Assembly: GCA_002869465.1 (NCBI GenBank)
Contig: PKSW01000164.1
Location: 1-8,761 of the forward strand
Source of the DNA: Marinilabiliales bacterium
GTDB lineage: Bacteria > Bacteroidota > Bacteroidia > Bacteroidales > F082
Reading direction: 5' to 3'
DNA: 8,761 nt
Shown here: positions 1 through 7,516 of the stretch, in pieces
Numbering within the stretch: position 1 is the stretch's first letter
Layout: the number at the start of each line of letters is the position of its first letter
Translations under genes and position numbers: made by a program
The notes under the pieces: generated by a model
What the model saw: only the letters and a program-made list of their open reading frames with translations
The model's database searches: none
What the model was told of the DNA's origin: nothing

Positions 1-2414
1 ATCAATGCCAGTTGCGAATTGGTGGTATCCGCCCAGGGTGTATGTCGATACACTAAATTTACAATCTGCCCCCATTTCGGATACAGATCTTTGAGCGATT
101 TTTTATATTGATTATACGCATAGAACTGGTATACGGGCGATGTAAATCTATCTTCTATCCTTTCTCTGATTGTGTCAGGGAAGTTTTCAAAATTTGATAA
201 AAACTTCTGATCAATTCCAACAGAAGGACTGATCCCCTGAGCCCATTTGCTATGGGTTAGGTTGAGCGGGACACTTAATCTCAAAAACAAATCAGTTTCC
301 CGCCACTTTAATTGAATATAGTCGCCATCTTCAGATTGGTAAGAATATTTTCGTCCGCCATAATCAGCTGTAAAACTAATTACAGGATACCACCCGTAGT
401 AATCCATTCCGAATTTTATGGTATTCGTCTGCTCATTCACATCATAAAGATAATCCAGTCTTGCCACGGTTGTGCTTATTACATTTTGTGATAATAATGT
501 AACCCCAGGATTTACAGTATAATTGTTCACATCAACCGATAAAGGTATCCAGCTGTGAATATTAAATAAATGACCCGTTTTGCTGTATTTTTTTGTTGGA
601 TAAACGGTTGTGGGAACGATGGTATCATCCAGGTTAAATGAATTCTCAGGTGCAATTCGATCAGCCAAATATTGATAATCCAGTTGATTCAGTTGCACCT
701 CTTCAAAATTTTCAGGATGAAAATCCAGAGTTGCAATTTTGAAACCATCTGCCGTATAATATGAAAAAACCAGTTGTTGACCGTTTTTTGAAAAAGAAGC
801 ATTTGTAGCACCAAACCTCGATTCAAACACTTTGTAAATACGATCAGAATCTGTATTGATTGCATAAAGATTGTCTTTGCCTTCATAAGTTCCGATATAA
901 ACTATCCATTGGCCATGCATTACCGGCCATTTGATTTCCTTGAATGAAAATGGCAGCATATAGTCCATATGCCAGCTTTCAGTATCGATTTTTACCAGAC
1001 TCTTTCCCTGTTTGCCCAGCACGATCACTACAATATATTTATCATTATCTGACCAGTGCGGAGTTGTAAAAAACAGGTTGTCATCTGTCGAAATAGCTTC
1101 TAACACATCACCAGAATCAGCATCCAGTATATGAAGGGCATATTGTGATTGATGGTCCACGTGCACTGCTACAATCTTTTCCTGCTTTGCTGATAATGCG
1201 GGTGCAAAATACCTGCTTTTCCGTGTAAGTTGTTTTTTCTTTCCGCTTTCAAAATCATACAATTTGATCACGGAATAATTCCGCATTTCCCACCTGGGAT
1301 CATAGGCTTTTTCATTCCAGCAGATCACATTTCCTGAAACGGATAGCGACTCGTAAAAGTCATACCCGGGCGTGAAAAGTTTCTTTTCATTCCCTGCTGA
1401 ATCGATCAATACAAAACGATTTACATCATCCAAGCCGATTTTTTCTGAAATAATTCCATTTTCTGAAAGGTGAGGAAACAGATAGTTGGTATAAAACTTC
1501 TGATCGGGTGATAAATACTCTATTTCTGAATCGATTTCCGGCTTATCTTCAATCCACCATTCAGTTCTGAGCGATTTCATCGTGCTGTTATAATACTGAA
1601 CTTTAAACTTGCCCGTTTCTTTTTTAATAGATGCCGTAAAAGGTACCAGGTAATAAGGCCTTCGGGCAACCCGGTCAAGCGTGTGGTCCCACATTTCAAT
1701 GCCATGATTTTCAATTCCCTTGGCAACCAGCTGGAACCCCAGGGTATAATGATCCGGCACAAAATCCTTATATGAACCGAATGAAGCTTTATCGTATTTA
1801 TAAATTTTCTTATCCAATACCTGTGCTTTTAAAGTATAGACAAATTCAGGTATTCTACCCCGCCCACTGTTGCTTAAAACCGTTTCTGAATAAACCGCAT
1901 CCCCTTCAATGAACCAGAAAGGCACCCAAAGACCCATCACCAATGCTATTCCCTGTTCACCAAACATATAATAAAGTCCTTTGGTCATGCCCTGCCGCAT
2001 TTTATTGATCTGAACCACATGCCTGTATTCATGCAGGGTTAATTGATCCTGCCATATCTGTGGATAGATGTATTGCGAAGGCATTTCATAAAACTCGGCA
2101 CGTAAAGGCGCTATGGGCACCATCGCGTTGGAAGTAGTTGTATTGTTATGCAGAATTACTGAAATGCGTTTCAGATCGCTCCGATAAGAAGCATTGATCG
2201 CCGGTTGCGAAAGCGTTAATACATTTACATAATATTGTGCCATTTCGCTGTAATTTTCAGGATAAATTATCTGAAAGTAATGGGTTTTAATCTGTTTCCA
2301 TTTTACTGAAGCCGGCTCCTGACCATTTATAAAATACTGTCCTTTGAGCTGCACAGCACAAATAAACAATATGAATAAAAGAAATCTGATTTTTGTATTT
2401 TGTTTCGCTTTCAT
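1..2414 (-). CDS. Exported gluzincin-like metallopeptidase / PD40 propeller / outer-membrane barrel protein, C-terminus cut by window edge
   Basis: An uninterrupted frame of 804 codons starts at ATG 2414 and leaves the window at base 1, so the C-terminus is missing. Residues 1-26 form a signal peptide (hydrophobic FLLFILFICAVQ, then KGQ). Residues about 35-300 hold a peptidase-MA/M1-like domain: HEYRH at 128-132 gives the two zinc histidines and the catalytic glutamate E129, and FIEGDA places the likely third ligand at E170, the usual HEXXH-then-E order of gluzincins. Residues about 300-590 contain repeated PD40/TolB-like propeller strands (for example APALSAKQEKI and ASFSKNGQQLVF). From about 605 the sequence changes to alternating aromatic strands (HSWIPLSV, LSQNVIS, DYYGWYPVISF), like an outer-membrane barrel. 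Seen: motifs and open frame. Known: such fusions occur in Bacteroidota, mostly as hypothetical proteins. Inferred: a surface or periplasmic protease; its substrate is unknown. It is the last visible gene of the panB unit, 53 bp after trhA. Confidence 0.85.
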   Translation of the reverse strand, partial: MKAKQNTKIRFLLFILFICAVQLKGQYFINGQEPASVKWKQIKTHYFQIIYPENYSEMAQYYVNVLTLSQPAINASYRSDLKRISVILHNNTTTSNAMVPIAPLRAEFYEMPSQYIYPQIWQDQLTLHEYRHVVQINKMRQGMTKGLYYMFGEQGIALVMGLWVPFWFIEGDAVYSETVLSNSGRGRIPEFVYTLKAQVLDKKIYKYDKASFGSYKDFVPDHYTLGFQLVAKGIENHGIEMWDHTLDRVARRPYYLVPFTASIKKETGKFKVQYYNSTMKSLRTEWWIEDKPEIDSEIEYLSPDQKFYTNYLFPHLSENGIISEKIGLDDVNRFVLIDSAGNEKKLFTPGYDFYESLSVSGNVICWNEKAYDPRWEMRNYSVIKLYDFESGKKKQLTRKSRYFAPALSAKQEKIVAVHVDHQSQYALHILDADSGDVLEAISTDDNLFFTTPHWSDNDKYIVVIVLGKQGKSLVKIDTESWHMDYMLPFSFKEIKWPVMHGQWIVYIGTYEGKDNLYAINTDSDRIYKVFESRFGATNASFSKNGQQLVFSYYTADGFKIATLDFHPENFEEVQLNQLDYQYLADRIAPENSFNLDDTIVPTTVYPTKKYSKTGHLFNIHSWIPLSVDVNNYTVNPGVTLLSQNVISTTVARLDYLYDVNEQTNTIKFGMDYYGWYPVISFTADYGGRKYSYQSEDGDYIQLKWRETDLFLRLSVPLNLTHSKWAQGISPSVGIDQKFLSNFENFPDTIRERIEDRFTSPVYQFYAYNQYKKSLKDLYPKWGQIVNLVYRHTPWADTTNSQLAL

Positions 2415-2467
2415 TACTTCGAATAGAAAGACGAAAATACAAGGTTTTTCGTGAATCTGAAAATCCT

Positions 2468-3112
2468 TTATGGAATCACATACCAAAATACAGCGAAGAA
2501 ATGGCAAATACTCCCTCCCAATACCCAAAAATGAAATATGGCATGGTTGAAAGGCAATTTGTTCAGCAGGTAAAAAACAGCACCAATGGAATATGAAATG
2601 CCGCCGATGAGCAACCACAACAATCCCATCATGGAGAGGTTCTGAATCAGTGGCACGATGGCGATGAGAATAAGCCAACCCATTAAAACGTAAATTATTA
2701 GTGATAACTTATCGTATTTTCCGGTAAAGAACATTTTAAAAACAACACCTGCCACTGCCAGTCCCCAGATGACTCCGAACAAACTCCAACCCCAGGGACC
2801 ATTTAGGGTAACCAGTAAAAAAGGGGTGTAGGTTCCCGCAATTAAAACATATATGGCAGAATGATCAAAAACATTCAGGTATTTTCGGACTGCAGGCCTG
2901 ACGGACCAATGGAATAAAGTGGATGCCAGGTATAAAACAACGAGACTGGCTCCAAATATACTGACCCCAACAATATGCCAGACATTACCATCCAGGCTTG
3001 CGAAAATAACCATCAATGATAAAGCTGCAACACTCAGCAGAAAACCTATAGCATGGCTTATTACATTCACAAATTCTTCCCAATAGGGGTATGTCCGGGC
3101 ACTAATCTTCAT
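2468..3112 (-). CDS. trhA: Hemolysin III / TrhA family PAQR membrane protein
   Basis: This 214-residue inner-membrane protein has about seven hydrophobic segments, the normal size and topology of the TrhA/YqfA branch of the PAQR superfamily. Family signatures are all present: EEFVNVISHAIG near the N-terminus (12-23), STLFH (64-68), FDHSAIYVLIAGTYTPF (82-98), and HAIFH followed by GGSICHFF near the C-terminus (190-206). S64, H68, D83, H190 and H194 match the metal-binding set of PAQR proteins, so an intact zinc site is likely. The name hemolysin III comes from a Bacillus homologue; a general haemolytic role is not established, and bacterial members are thought to act in membrane homeostasis. 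The start is ATG 3112 and the stop is TAA. It lies 41 bp after the pseudouridine synthase and 53 bp before the metallopeptidase gene, without an obvious promoter of its own. Confidence 0.93.
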   Translation of the reverse strand: MKISARTYPYWEEFVNVISHAIGFLLSVAALSLMVIFASLDGNVWHIVGVSIFGASLVVLYLASTLFHWSVRPAVRKYLNVFDHSAIYVLIAGTYTPFLLVTLNGPWGWSLFGVIWGLAVAGVVFKMFFTGKYDKLSLIIYVLMGWLILIAIVPLIQNLSMMGLLWLLIGGISYSIGAVFYLLNKLPFNHAIFHFWVLGGSICHFFAVFWYVIP

Positions 3113-3153
3113 AACATATTAACGCGACAATTTGAATTTGTTGTGATTTTATT

Positions 3154-3846
3154 TCACGATTTTGAAAAATAATCCCAAAGTACATCCTGGGGTGGATTGG
3201 CGATAACGGTTACAAACTCTTTGGTAACCGGGTGAGTAAATGATACCGACCTTGCATGTAAACTAATGGAAGCATCCTTATTACTGCGGTCAAATCCATA
3301 TTTCAAATCGCCTTTGATCGGACAGCCAATTGCAGAAAGTTGCGCCCTTATCTGGTGATGCCGGCCCGTTAACAACTCTATTTCCAACAAATGATAATCT
3401 TTACTTTCCTTTAACAGGCGATATTTCATGACACCTTCTTTGCTTCCTTTCTTTTCTGTTTTGCTGGCAAACGATTTATTCTTTTTCTCGTTTCTGATTA
3501 GGAAATGCCGTAATTCCCCTTCTGAAACTTCAGGCCTGTTCTTAACGATCGCCCAGTATATTTTATCCATTTCCCTTTCCTTCACCAACTCATTCATCCG
3601 GCTTAATGCCTTACTGGTACGAGCGAAAACCACCACACCACTCACGGGCCTGTCAATCCGGTGAATCACCCCCAGAAATACTTTTCCGGGTTTATTATAT
3701 TTTTCCTTGATGTATTGCTTAACGTCTTCACTTAAAGGGGTGTCGCCAGTTTTATCACCCTGTACAATTTCAGAAGGTAACTTATTGACAGCGATCAGGT
3801 GGTTGTCTTCGTAAAGAATTCTGCCGGAAACGGGTTGTTTATCCAT
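3154..3846 (-). CDS. RluA-family RNA pseudouridine synthase
   Basis: This 230-residue cytoplasmic enzyme isomerises uridine to pseudouridine in structured RNA, most likely rRNA or tRNA. The catalytic motif HRIDRPVSG (62-70) carries the nucleophile D65. The other family motifs follow in order: ARTSKA (75-80), YWAIV (97-101), TGRHHQIRAQL (160-170), GDLKYG (179-184) and LHAR (196-199). There is no N-terminal S4 RNA-binding domain, unlike RluC or RluD, so the protein is a catalytic core alone, like RluA or TruC. A lysine-rich insertion (about 121-138) lies in the middle. The exact target base cannot be read from sequence, so no symbol is given. The start is ATG 3846 and the stop is TGA. It begins 17 bp after panB, which suggests co-transcription; no functional link to pantothenate synthesis is known to me. 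Confidence 0.93.
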   Translation of the reverse strand: MDKQPVSGRILYEDNHLIAVNKLPSEIVQGDKTGDTPLSEDVKQYIKEKYNKPGKVFLGVIHRIDRPVSGVVVFARTSKALSRMNELVKEREMDKIYWAIVKNRPEVSEGELRHFLIRNEKKNKSFASKTEKKGSKEGVMKYRLLKESKDYHLLEIELLTGRHHQIRAQLSAIGCPIKGDLKYGFDRSNKDASISLHARSVSFTHPVTKEFVTVIANPPQDVLWDYFSKS

Positions 3847-3863
3847 TTTAAAAGAAGCGTTTT

Positions 3864-4679
3864 TTAATATTGCTCCTTTTCATTCGGAAAATCCTGCGAC
3901 TTCACATCATCAATATAACGCAGGAATGAACTGATCATTTGTTCCTGTAGGTTATTATACCTGCGCAAAAAGCGGGGTGAGAAATCGGTATTGATACCCA
4001 ACATATCATGGATTACAAGAACTTGTCCGTCCACTTCCTTTCCAGCCCCAATACCTATAGTAGGTATTCCAATGGATTTGGTTACATCTGCAGCTAATTT
4101 GGCTGGGATTTTCTCAAGTACAATTCCAAAACATCCTACTTCCTCAAGAATTTTGGCATCATTCATTAATTTGGATGATTCCTCTTCATCCGTTGCCCTC
4201 ACCACATAAGTTCCGAATTTGTTGATAGATTGCGGCGTTAATCCCAAATGGCCCAATACTGGGATACCTGCACTTAATATACGTGTTATTGATTCCACTA
4301 TTTCCTCGCCACCTTCAAGTTTCACCGCATTGGCACCTGATTCTTTCATAATCCGGATGGCAGTATTTAAAGCTTCTATCGAGTTTCCCTGGTAGGAACC
4401 AAAGGGTAAATCAACAACTACTAAGGCTCTTTCCACGGCCCGCATCACTGATGAAGCATGATAGATCATCTGGTCGATGGTAATGGGCAAAGTGGTCCGG
4501 TGGCCTGCCATCACGTTGGAGGCCGAATCTCCAACCAAAATCACATCTATCCCCGCTTTATCCAGCAATCGCGCCATCGAATAATCATATCCTGTCAGCA
4601 TGGCAATCTTCTCACCTTTTTGTTTCATTTCCTGTAAAACGTGGGTGGTAATTTTAGGTAGGTCCTTTGATGAATGCAT
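3864..4679 (-). CDS. panB: 3-methyl-2-oxobutanoate hydroxymethyltransferase (ketopantoate hydroxymethyltransferase)
   Basis: PanB transfers a hydroxymethyl group from 5,10-methylene-tetrahydrofolate to 2-oxoisovalerate, giving ketopantoate, the first committed step of pantothenate and CoA synthesis. Counting from ATG 4679 (271 residues), the TIM-barrel family motifs are intact: MLTGYD (27-32), LVGDSASNVM (48-57), VVVDLPFGSY (87-96), AVKLEGG (118-124), GHLGLTPQS (143-151) and GIGAG (209-213). D51, D90 and E122 align with the magnesium ligands, K120 with the active-site lysine, and E189 with the catalytic base of E. coli PanB. Length is normal. A GTG lies directly before the ATG (4682-4680), itself preceded by an in-frame TAA, so the start could be one codon earlier. 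The gene heads the minus-strand unit and has a TAnnTTTG box about 20 bp upstream. The stop is TAA. Confidence 0.97.
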   Translation of the reverse strand: MHSSKDLPKITTHVLQEMKQKGEKIAMLTGYDYSMARLLDKAGIDVILVGDSASNVMAGHRTTLPITIDQMIYHASSVMRAVERALVVVDLPFGSYQGNSIEALNTAIRIMKESGANAVKLEGGEEIVESITRILSAGIPVLGHLGLTPQSINKFGTYVVRATDEEESSKLMNDAKILEEVGCFGIVLEKIPAKLAADVTKSIGIPTIGIGAGKEVDGQVLVIHDMLGINTDFSPRFLRRYNNLQEQMISSFLRYIDDVKSQDFPNEKEQY

Positions 4680-4700
4680 CACTTATGTATTTTGTTCCGG

Positions 4701-4708
4701 CAAAAGTA
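4701..4708 (-). promoter_or_regulatory. Candidate Bacteroidota -7 box for the panB unit
   Basis: On the minus strand this reads TACTTTTG, an exact match to the TAnnTTTG -7 consensus of Bacteroidota housekeeping promoters. It ends 21 bp before the panB ATG, which would give a very short leader. No convincing TTG -33 element is seen at the expected distance; the region there is AT-rich (TACTTTTTATATAG). The call rests on one short motif in the right place. Confidence 0.45.
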
Positions 4709-4739
4709 TGCGAAAATGAACTATATAAAAAGTATTTTT

Positions 4740-4770
4740 CTGAATTCAGTAATGCAACATGCCTATTGCA
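4740..4770. promoter_or_regulatory. Two adjacent dyads in the divergent promoter region
   Basis: A perfect 10-bp palindrome CTGAATTCAG (4740-4749) is followed closely by the inverted repeat TGCAA-N8-TTGCA (4753-4770). Both lie between the candidate divergent promoters, upstream of the panB -7 box. Dyads here could bind a regulator, but neither matches an operator I can name, and short palindromes are common in AT-rich DNA. Confidence 0.2.
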
Positions 4771-4845
4771 AAACAAATTGAGGTGCTGATGCTCAAGTTT
4801 TTACCATATAACTTATTAAATTTTAGATGGCAGAAATAATTATAA

Positions 4846-4853
4846 TAAATTTG
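4846..4853 (+). promoter_or_regulatory. Candidate Bacteroidota -7 box for the TonB receptor gene
   Basis: TAAATTTG matches TAnnTTTG exactly and lies 24 bp upstream of the GTG start at 4878. The -33 region is weak (TTTTAG near 4821). The downstream word TTTGCGCCTTTT recurs almost unchanged as TTTGCGCTTTT at 7464, before the next plus-strand gene, so the two genes may share a promoter style. Confidence 0.45.
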
Positions 4854-4877
4854 CGCCTTTTAAGTTATTAATCTGTA

Positions 4878-5369
4878 GTGCAGTTTACCAAAAGCCATAT
4901 CATCCGACACCTGTTTCTGATCATCCTTTTTATAGGTTGTGCATTTACTTTTTATGGACAAACCGCTTATGTAAATGGCACTATTACAGATGAAAATAAC
5001 AAACCGGTTGACCTCGCTAATGTTTCAGTCATTGGTGAAAAAAATGGAACCATCTCTGATAATAAAGGCAAATTCAGACTCGCCATTCCAGCAGGGAAAG
5101 AAGTGATGATAGGCATCACTTATATTGGTTTTGCCGACAAAAAATATCCGATTACCCTCAAAGAAGGGGAAGAACGTGATATTGATTTTCAGCTAACTCC
5201 CATTTCAACCGATCTTCCAGGTTTTGAAGTGAAGGATGAAAAACTACGCACAGAAAGTATGGTCAGGCTCAACCCGAAAGACGCCAATGTAGTTTCGTCA
5301 CTTACCGGTGGTGTCACTGATCTTATTAAAACGTTGCCAGGTGTATCTTCCAGCAGTGAATTAAGTTAG
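4878..5369 (+). CDS. TonB receptor, N-terminal open fragment (signal peptide, regulatory-like domain, half of plug)
   Basis: This is the 163-residue product made if the TAG at 5367 terminates translation. It keeps the signal peptide, the carboxypeptidase-regulatory-like domain and the first part of the plug (TDLIKTLPGVSSSSELS), but none of the barrel. It would be exported to the periplasm and could not form a channel. GTG start. Confidence 0.6.
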   Translation: MQFTKSHIIRHLFLIILFIGCAFTFYGQTAYVNGTITDENNKPVDLANVSVIGEKNGTISDNKGKFRLAIPAGKEVMIGITYIGFADKKYPITLKEGEERDIDFQLTPISTDLPGFEVKDEKLRTESMVRLNPKDANVVSSLTGGVTDLIKTLPGVSSSSELS

Positions 5370-5408
5370 CAATACACCGTAAGAGGCGGTAATTTTGATG
5401 AGAACCTG

Positions 5409-6047
5409 GTGTTTGTGAATGACATTCAAATATACAGACCTTTCCTGGTAAGTGTAGGGCAACAGGAAGGGCTAAATTTTGTTAACTCTGCCCTTACTGG
5501 CTCTATTTTATTTTCGGCGGGTGGTTTTGGTGCCGAGTATGGTGATAAATTATCATCAGTACTGGATGTCAAATACATCAAACCTGAGGAATTTGGTGGA
5601 TCTTTCGCCATTAGCCTTTTAGGTGGAGAACTCAGCCTTGGCGGTACGGCTGCTAAAAATAAATTCACCTACCTGGTAGGTACCCGTTACCAATCCAACT
5701 CATACATACTGAACAGTCTCGAAACCAAAGGGGAATACAAACCCCGTTTCATGGACATCCAATCGCAGTTTACCTACCAGTTTAATGAAAAGTGGAACCT
5801 GTCATTTTTAGGTTACTATTCAAATAATAAGTACAAAGTCATTCCCTCTGACCGTGAGACAGATTTTGGTACTATTCAGGAAGTATTGCGTTTCAAAGTA
5901 TATTTTGATGGCAATGAGACCGATGGTTATGAAATGTTACAGGGTGGATTGACCTTGGGCTTTAAACCAAGAAAAAATGTTGATCTGAGGTTTATTGCTT
6001 CGGCATATACTACGCAGGAAACCGAAACCTATGATATACAGGGATAA
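5409..6047 (+). CDS. TonB receptor, middle open fragment (rest of plug, first barrel strands)
   Basis: This 212-residue stretch in the same frame covers the second half of the plug (VNDIQIYRPFL, SAGGFGAEYGDKLSSVLDV) and the first barrel strands. The nominal GTG start at 5409 falls inside a conserved plug motif, so it is an internal codon and not a real initiation site. It ends at the in-frame TAA at 6045. Without a signal peptide it would not be exported if made alone. Confidence 0.5.
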   Translation: MFVNDIQIYRPFLVSVGQQEGLNFVNSALTGSILFSAGGFGAEYGDKLSSVLDVKYIKPEEFGGSFAISLLGGELSLGGTAAKNKFTYLVGTRYQSNSYILNSLETKGEYKPRFMDIQSQFTYQFNEKWNLSFLGYYSNNKYKVIPSDRETDFGTIQEVLRFKVYFDGNETDGYEMLQGGLTLGFKPRKNVDLRFIASAYTTQETETYDIQG

Positions 6048-6107
6048 TACTGGTTAGGACTGGTTGAAAATGACCCTGGTAGTGAAGAGTACGGCGATGT
6101 AGTTCAG

Positions 6108-7424
6108 GTGCAGGGTGTTGGTACTTACCTGGAACACGCCCGGAATTATTTCATGGCCAATGTATATACTTTTGAGCATAAAGGAATGGTCTCTTCCGAT
6201 TCGAGGTTTTTAAAATGGGGCCTTCAGTACACCCACCAATATGTGGATGATGAATTGAAAGAATGGATCATGATTGATTCGGCAGGTTATTCCATCCCCA
6301 ATCCAATTGATGATCCCGGTGCCATCGATCCTGAAAATCCTCCATTGTTTTTGAGATACAACGTAAAGGCACAAAACTACCTGCAAACGAACCTGTTGGC
6401 AGCCTACGTTTCACATCAGTGGAATATTACCTTAAAAAATAACGACCTGCTCTCGATTACCGGTGGTATCCGTGCTAATTACTGGGACTATAACAACCAG
6501 TTCATGATTGCACCGAGGATCAATCTGTCGTACAAACCATATAAAATGCAAAACCTGGTTTTCCGTTTTGCGACTGGTGTGTATTACCAACCACCATTTT
6601 ATCGTGAATTACGAAACATGGACGGTACATTGAATGCAGATACCAAAGCACAGGAGGCCATTCATTTTATATTGGGAAGCGATTATCGTTTCCAGGCCTG
6701 GAACCGTCCTTTTATATTCACCACCGAAGTGTATTACAAATACCTTGACAATATCATTCCGTACCAGATTGACAATGTACGTATCCGTTATTATGCCGAT
6801 CAAACAGCTCATGGATATGCAGCAGGTATTGATTTTAAGGTGTATGGCGAGTTTGTAAAAGGAGTAGATAGCTGGCTGAGTCTTTCATTTTTGAAAACCG
6901 AAGAAGATATTTATGGCGATTACTATTACGATTATTACAATGCCGAAGGTAAACCAATAGGTTCAGGACCCGAAATGGATCCTGAAGCCGCCGATAACGT
7001 GAAAGTCGAACCCGGCTATATTCCACGCCCTTCCGACAGGCGGGTAAACTTCACCATATTTTTCCAGGACTATATACCCAAGTTGCCGTATGTAAAAATG
7101 AATTTGCGGTTGCTGTACGGAACCGGTCTTCCTTTCGGTCCACCCGATGCGGAGCCTTACGAGCAAAACCTTCGTATGCCCGATTACCGAAGAGTTGATA
7201 TCGGTTTTTCATACCAGTTTATTCATGAAGCAACAGAATTTGGTCCTAAAAATCCCATGAAATATTTCAAGAATATGGCCATCAGCCTCGAAGTTTTCAA
7301 CCTGCTGCAGACCTATAATACTATCTCCTATATCTGGATAAAAGATGCCAATAACCGCGAATTTGCCGTTCCGAATTACCTCACCCCACGATTACTGAAT
7401 ATCAAGCTTACAGCTGATTTTTAA
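6108..7424 (+). CDS. TonB receptor, C-terminal open fragment (most of the barrel)
   Basis: This 438-residue stretch in the same frame holds most of the receptor barrel and the natural C-terminus (LNIKLTADF, stop TAA). The frame is already open from 6048 (YWLGLVENDPG), so the nominal start codon at 6108 is internal. Strand-like segments such as LSITGGIRANYWDY and DIGFSYQF are intact, with no frameshift. Confidence 0.55.
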   Translation: MQGVGTYLEHARNYFMANVYTFEHKGMVSSDSRFLKWGLQYTHQYVDDELKEWIMIDSAGYSIPNPIDDPGAIDPENPPLFLRYNVKAQNYLQTNLLAAYVSHQWNITLKNNDLLSITGGIRANYWDYNNQFMIAPRINLSYKPYKMQNLVFRFATGVYYQPPFYRELRNMDGTLNADTKAQEAIHFILGSDYRFQAWNRPFIFTTEVYYKYLDNIIPYQIDNVRIRYYADQTAHGYAAGIDFKVYGEFVKGVDSWLSLSFLKTEEDIYGDYYYDYYNAEGKPIGSGPEMDPEAADNVKVEPGYIPRPSDRRVNFTIFFQDYIPKLPYVKMNLRLLYGTGLPFGPPDAEPYEQNLRMPDYRRVDIGFSYQFIHEATEFGPKNPMKYFKNMAISLEVFNLLQTYNTISYIWIKDANNREFAVPNYLTPRLLNIKLTADF

Positions 7425-7477
7425 GGCAATAGAGAAATTACCAGGCCCATTCTCTTTACTTTCTTTGCGCTTTTCAT

Positions 7478-7485
7478 TATATTTG
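7478..7485 (+). promoter_or_regulatory. Candidate Bacteroidota -7 box for the T9SS cargo gene
   Basis: TATATTTG matches TAnnTTTG exactly and lies 31 bp before the ATG at 7517. A TTTG at 7464 is only 10 bp upstream, too close for a standard -33 element, so the match is partial. The 92-bp gap after the TonB receptor gene suggests this gene may have its own promoter. Confidence 0.4.
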
Positions 7486-7516
7486 AGGGTGTTAATCATA
7501 CCTAAAGCCAACACCC

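Larger units (their letters stand above)
4878..7424 (+). pseudogene. TonB-dependent receptor interrupted by two in-frame stop codons
   Basis: Read through its stops, this is an 848-codon outer-membrane TonB-dependent receptor of normal length. Residues 1-28 are a signal peptide ending in YGQ. Residues about 29-110 are a carboxypeptidase-regulatory-like domain (VNGTITDENNKPVDLANV). Residues about 130-235 are the plug, with the typical QYTVRGGNFDENLVFVND at 165-182. The rest is a barrel rich in alternating aromatics, ending in LTADF with the terminal phenylalanine of outer-membrane proteins. Codon 164 is TAG (5367-5369), inside the plug motif where I expect serine (ELS-S-QYTVRGG). Codon 390 is TAA (6045-6047), in IQG-stop-YWL, probably Gln or Glu originally. 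The frame is unchanged throughout. No SusD-like partner follows, so this is not an evident SusC/SusD pair and the substrate is unknown. The only usable start is GTG 4878, since an in-frame TAA lies at 4869. Decay is the simplest reading; sequence error or readthrough is possible. Confidence 0.85.

Noticed and set aside
2393..2596. Plus-strand open frame of 67 codons over the trhA end and the gap to the peptidase gene.
   Set aside because: It overlaps the well-supported trhA gene and the start of the peptidase gene on the other strand, with no signal or family resemblance.
6609..7166. Several overlapping short open frames on both strands within the receptor barrel.
   Set aside because: They lie inside the barrel reading frame, which has clear family character, and lack start context or domain content.
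4878..7424. SusC-type polysaccharide receptor of a utilisation locus.
   Set aside because: There is no SusD-like lipoprotein gene downstream and no glycan enzymes in the window. The next gene is a T9SS-sorted propeller protein.
7431..7455. Possible terminator after the TonB receptor: AGAGAA (7431-7436) pairing with TTCTCT (7450-7455), followed by a T-rich run.
   Set aside because: The stem is only 6 bp and AT-rich, the loop is 13 nt, and the T run is broken by other bases. It is too weak to call.
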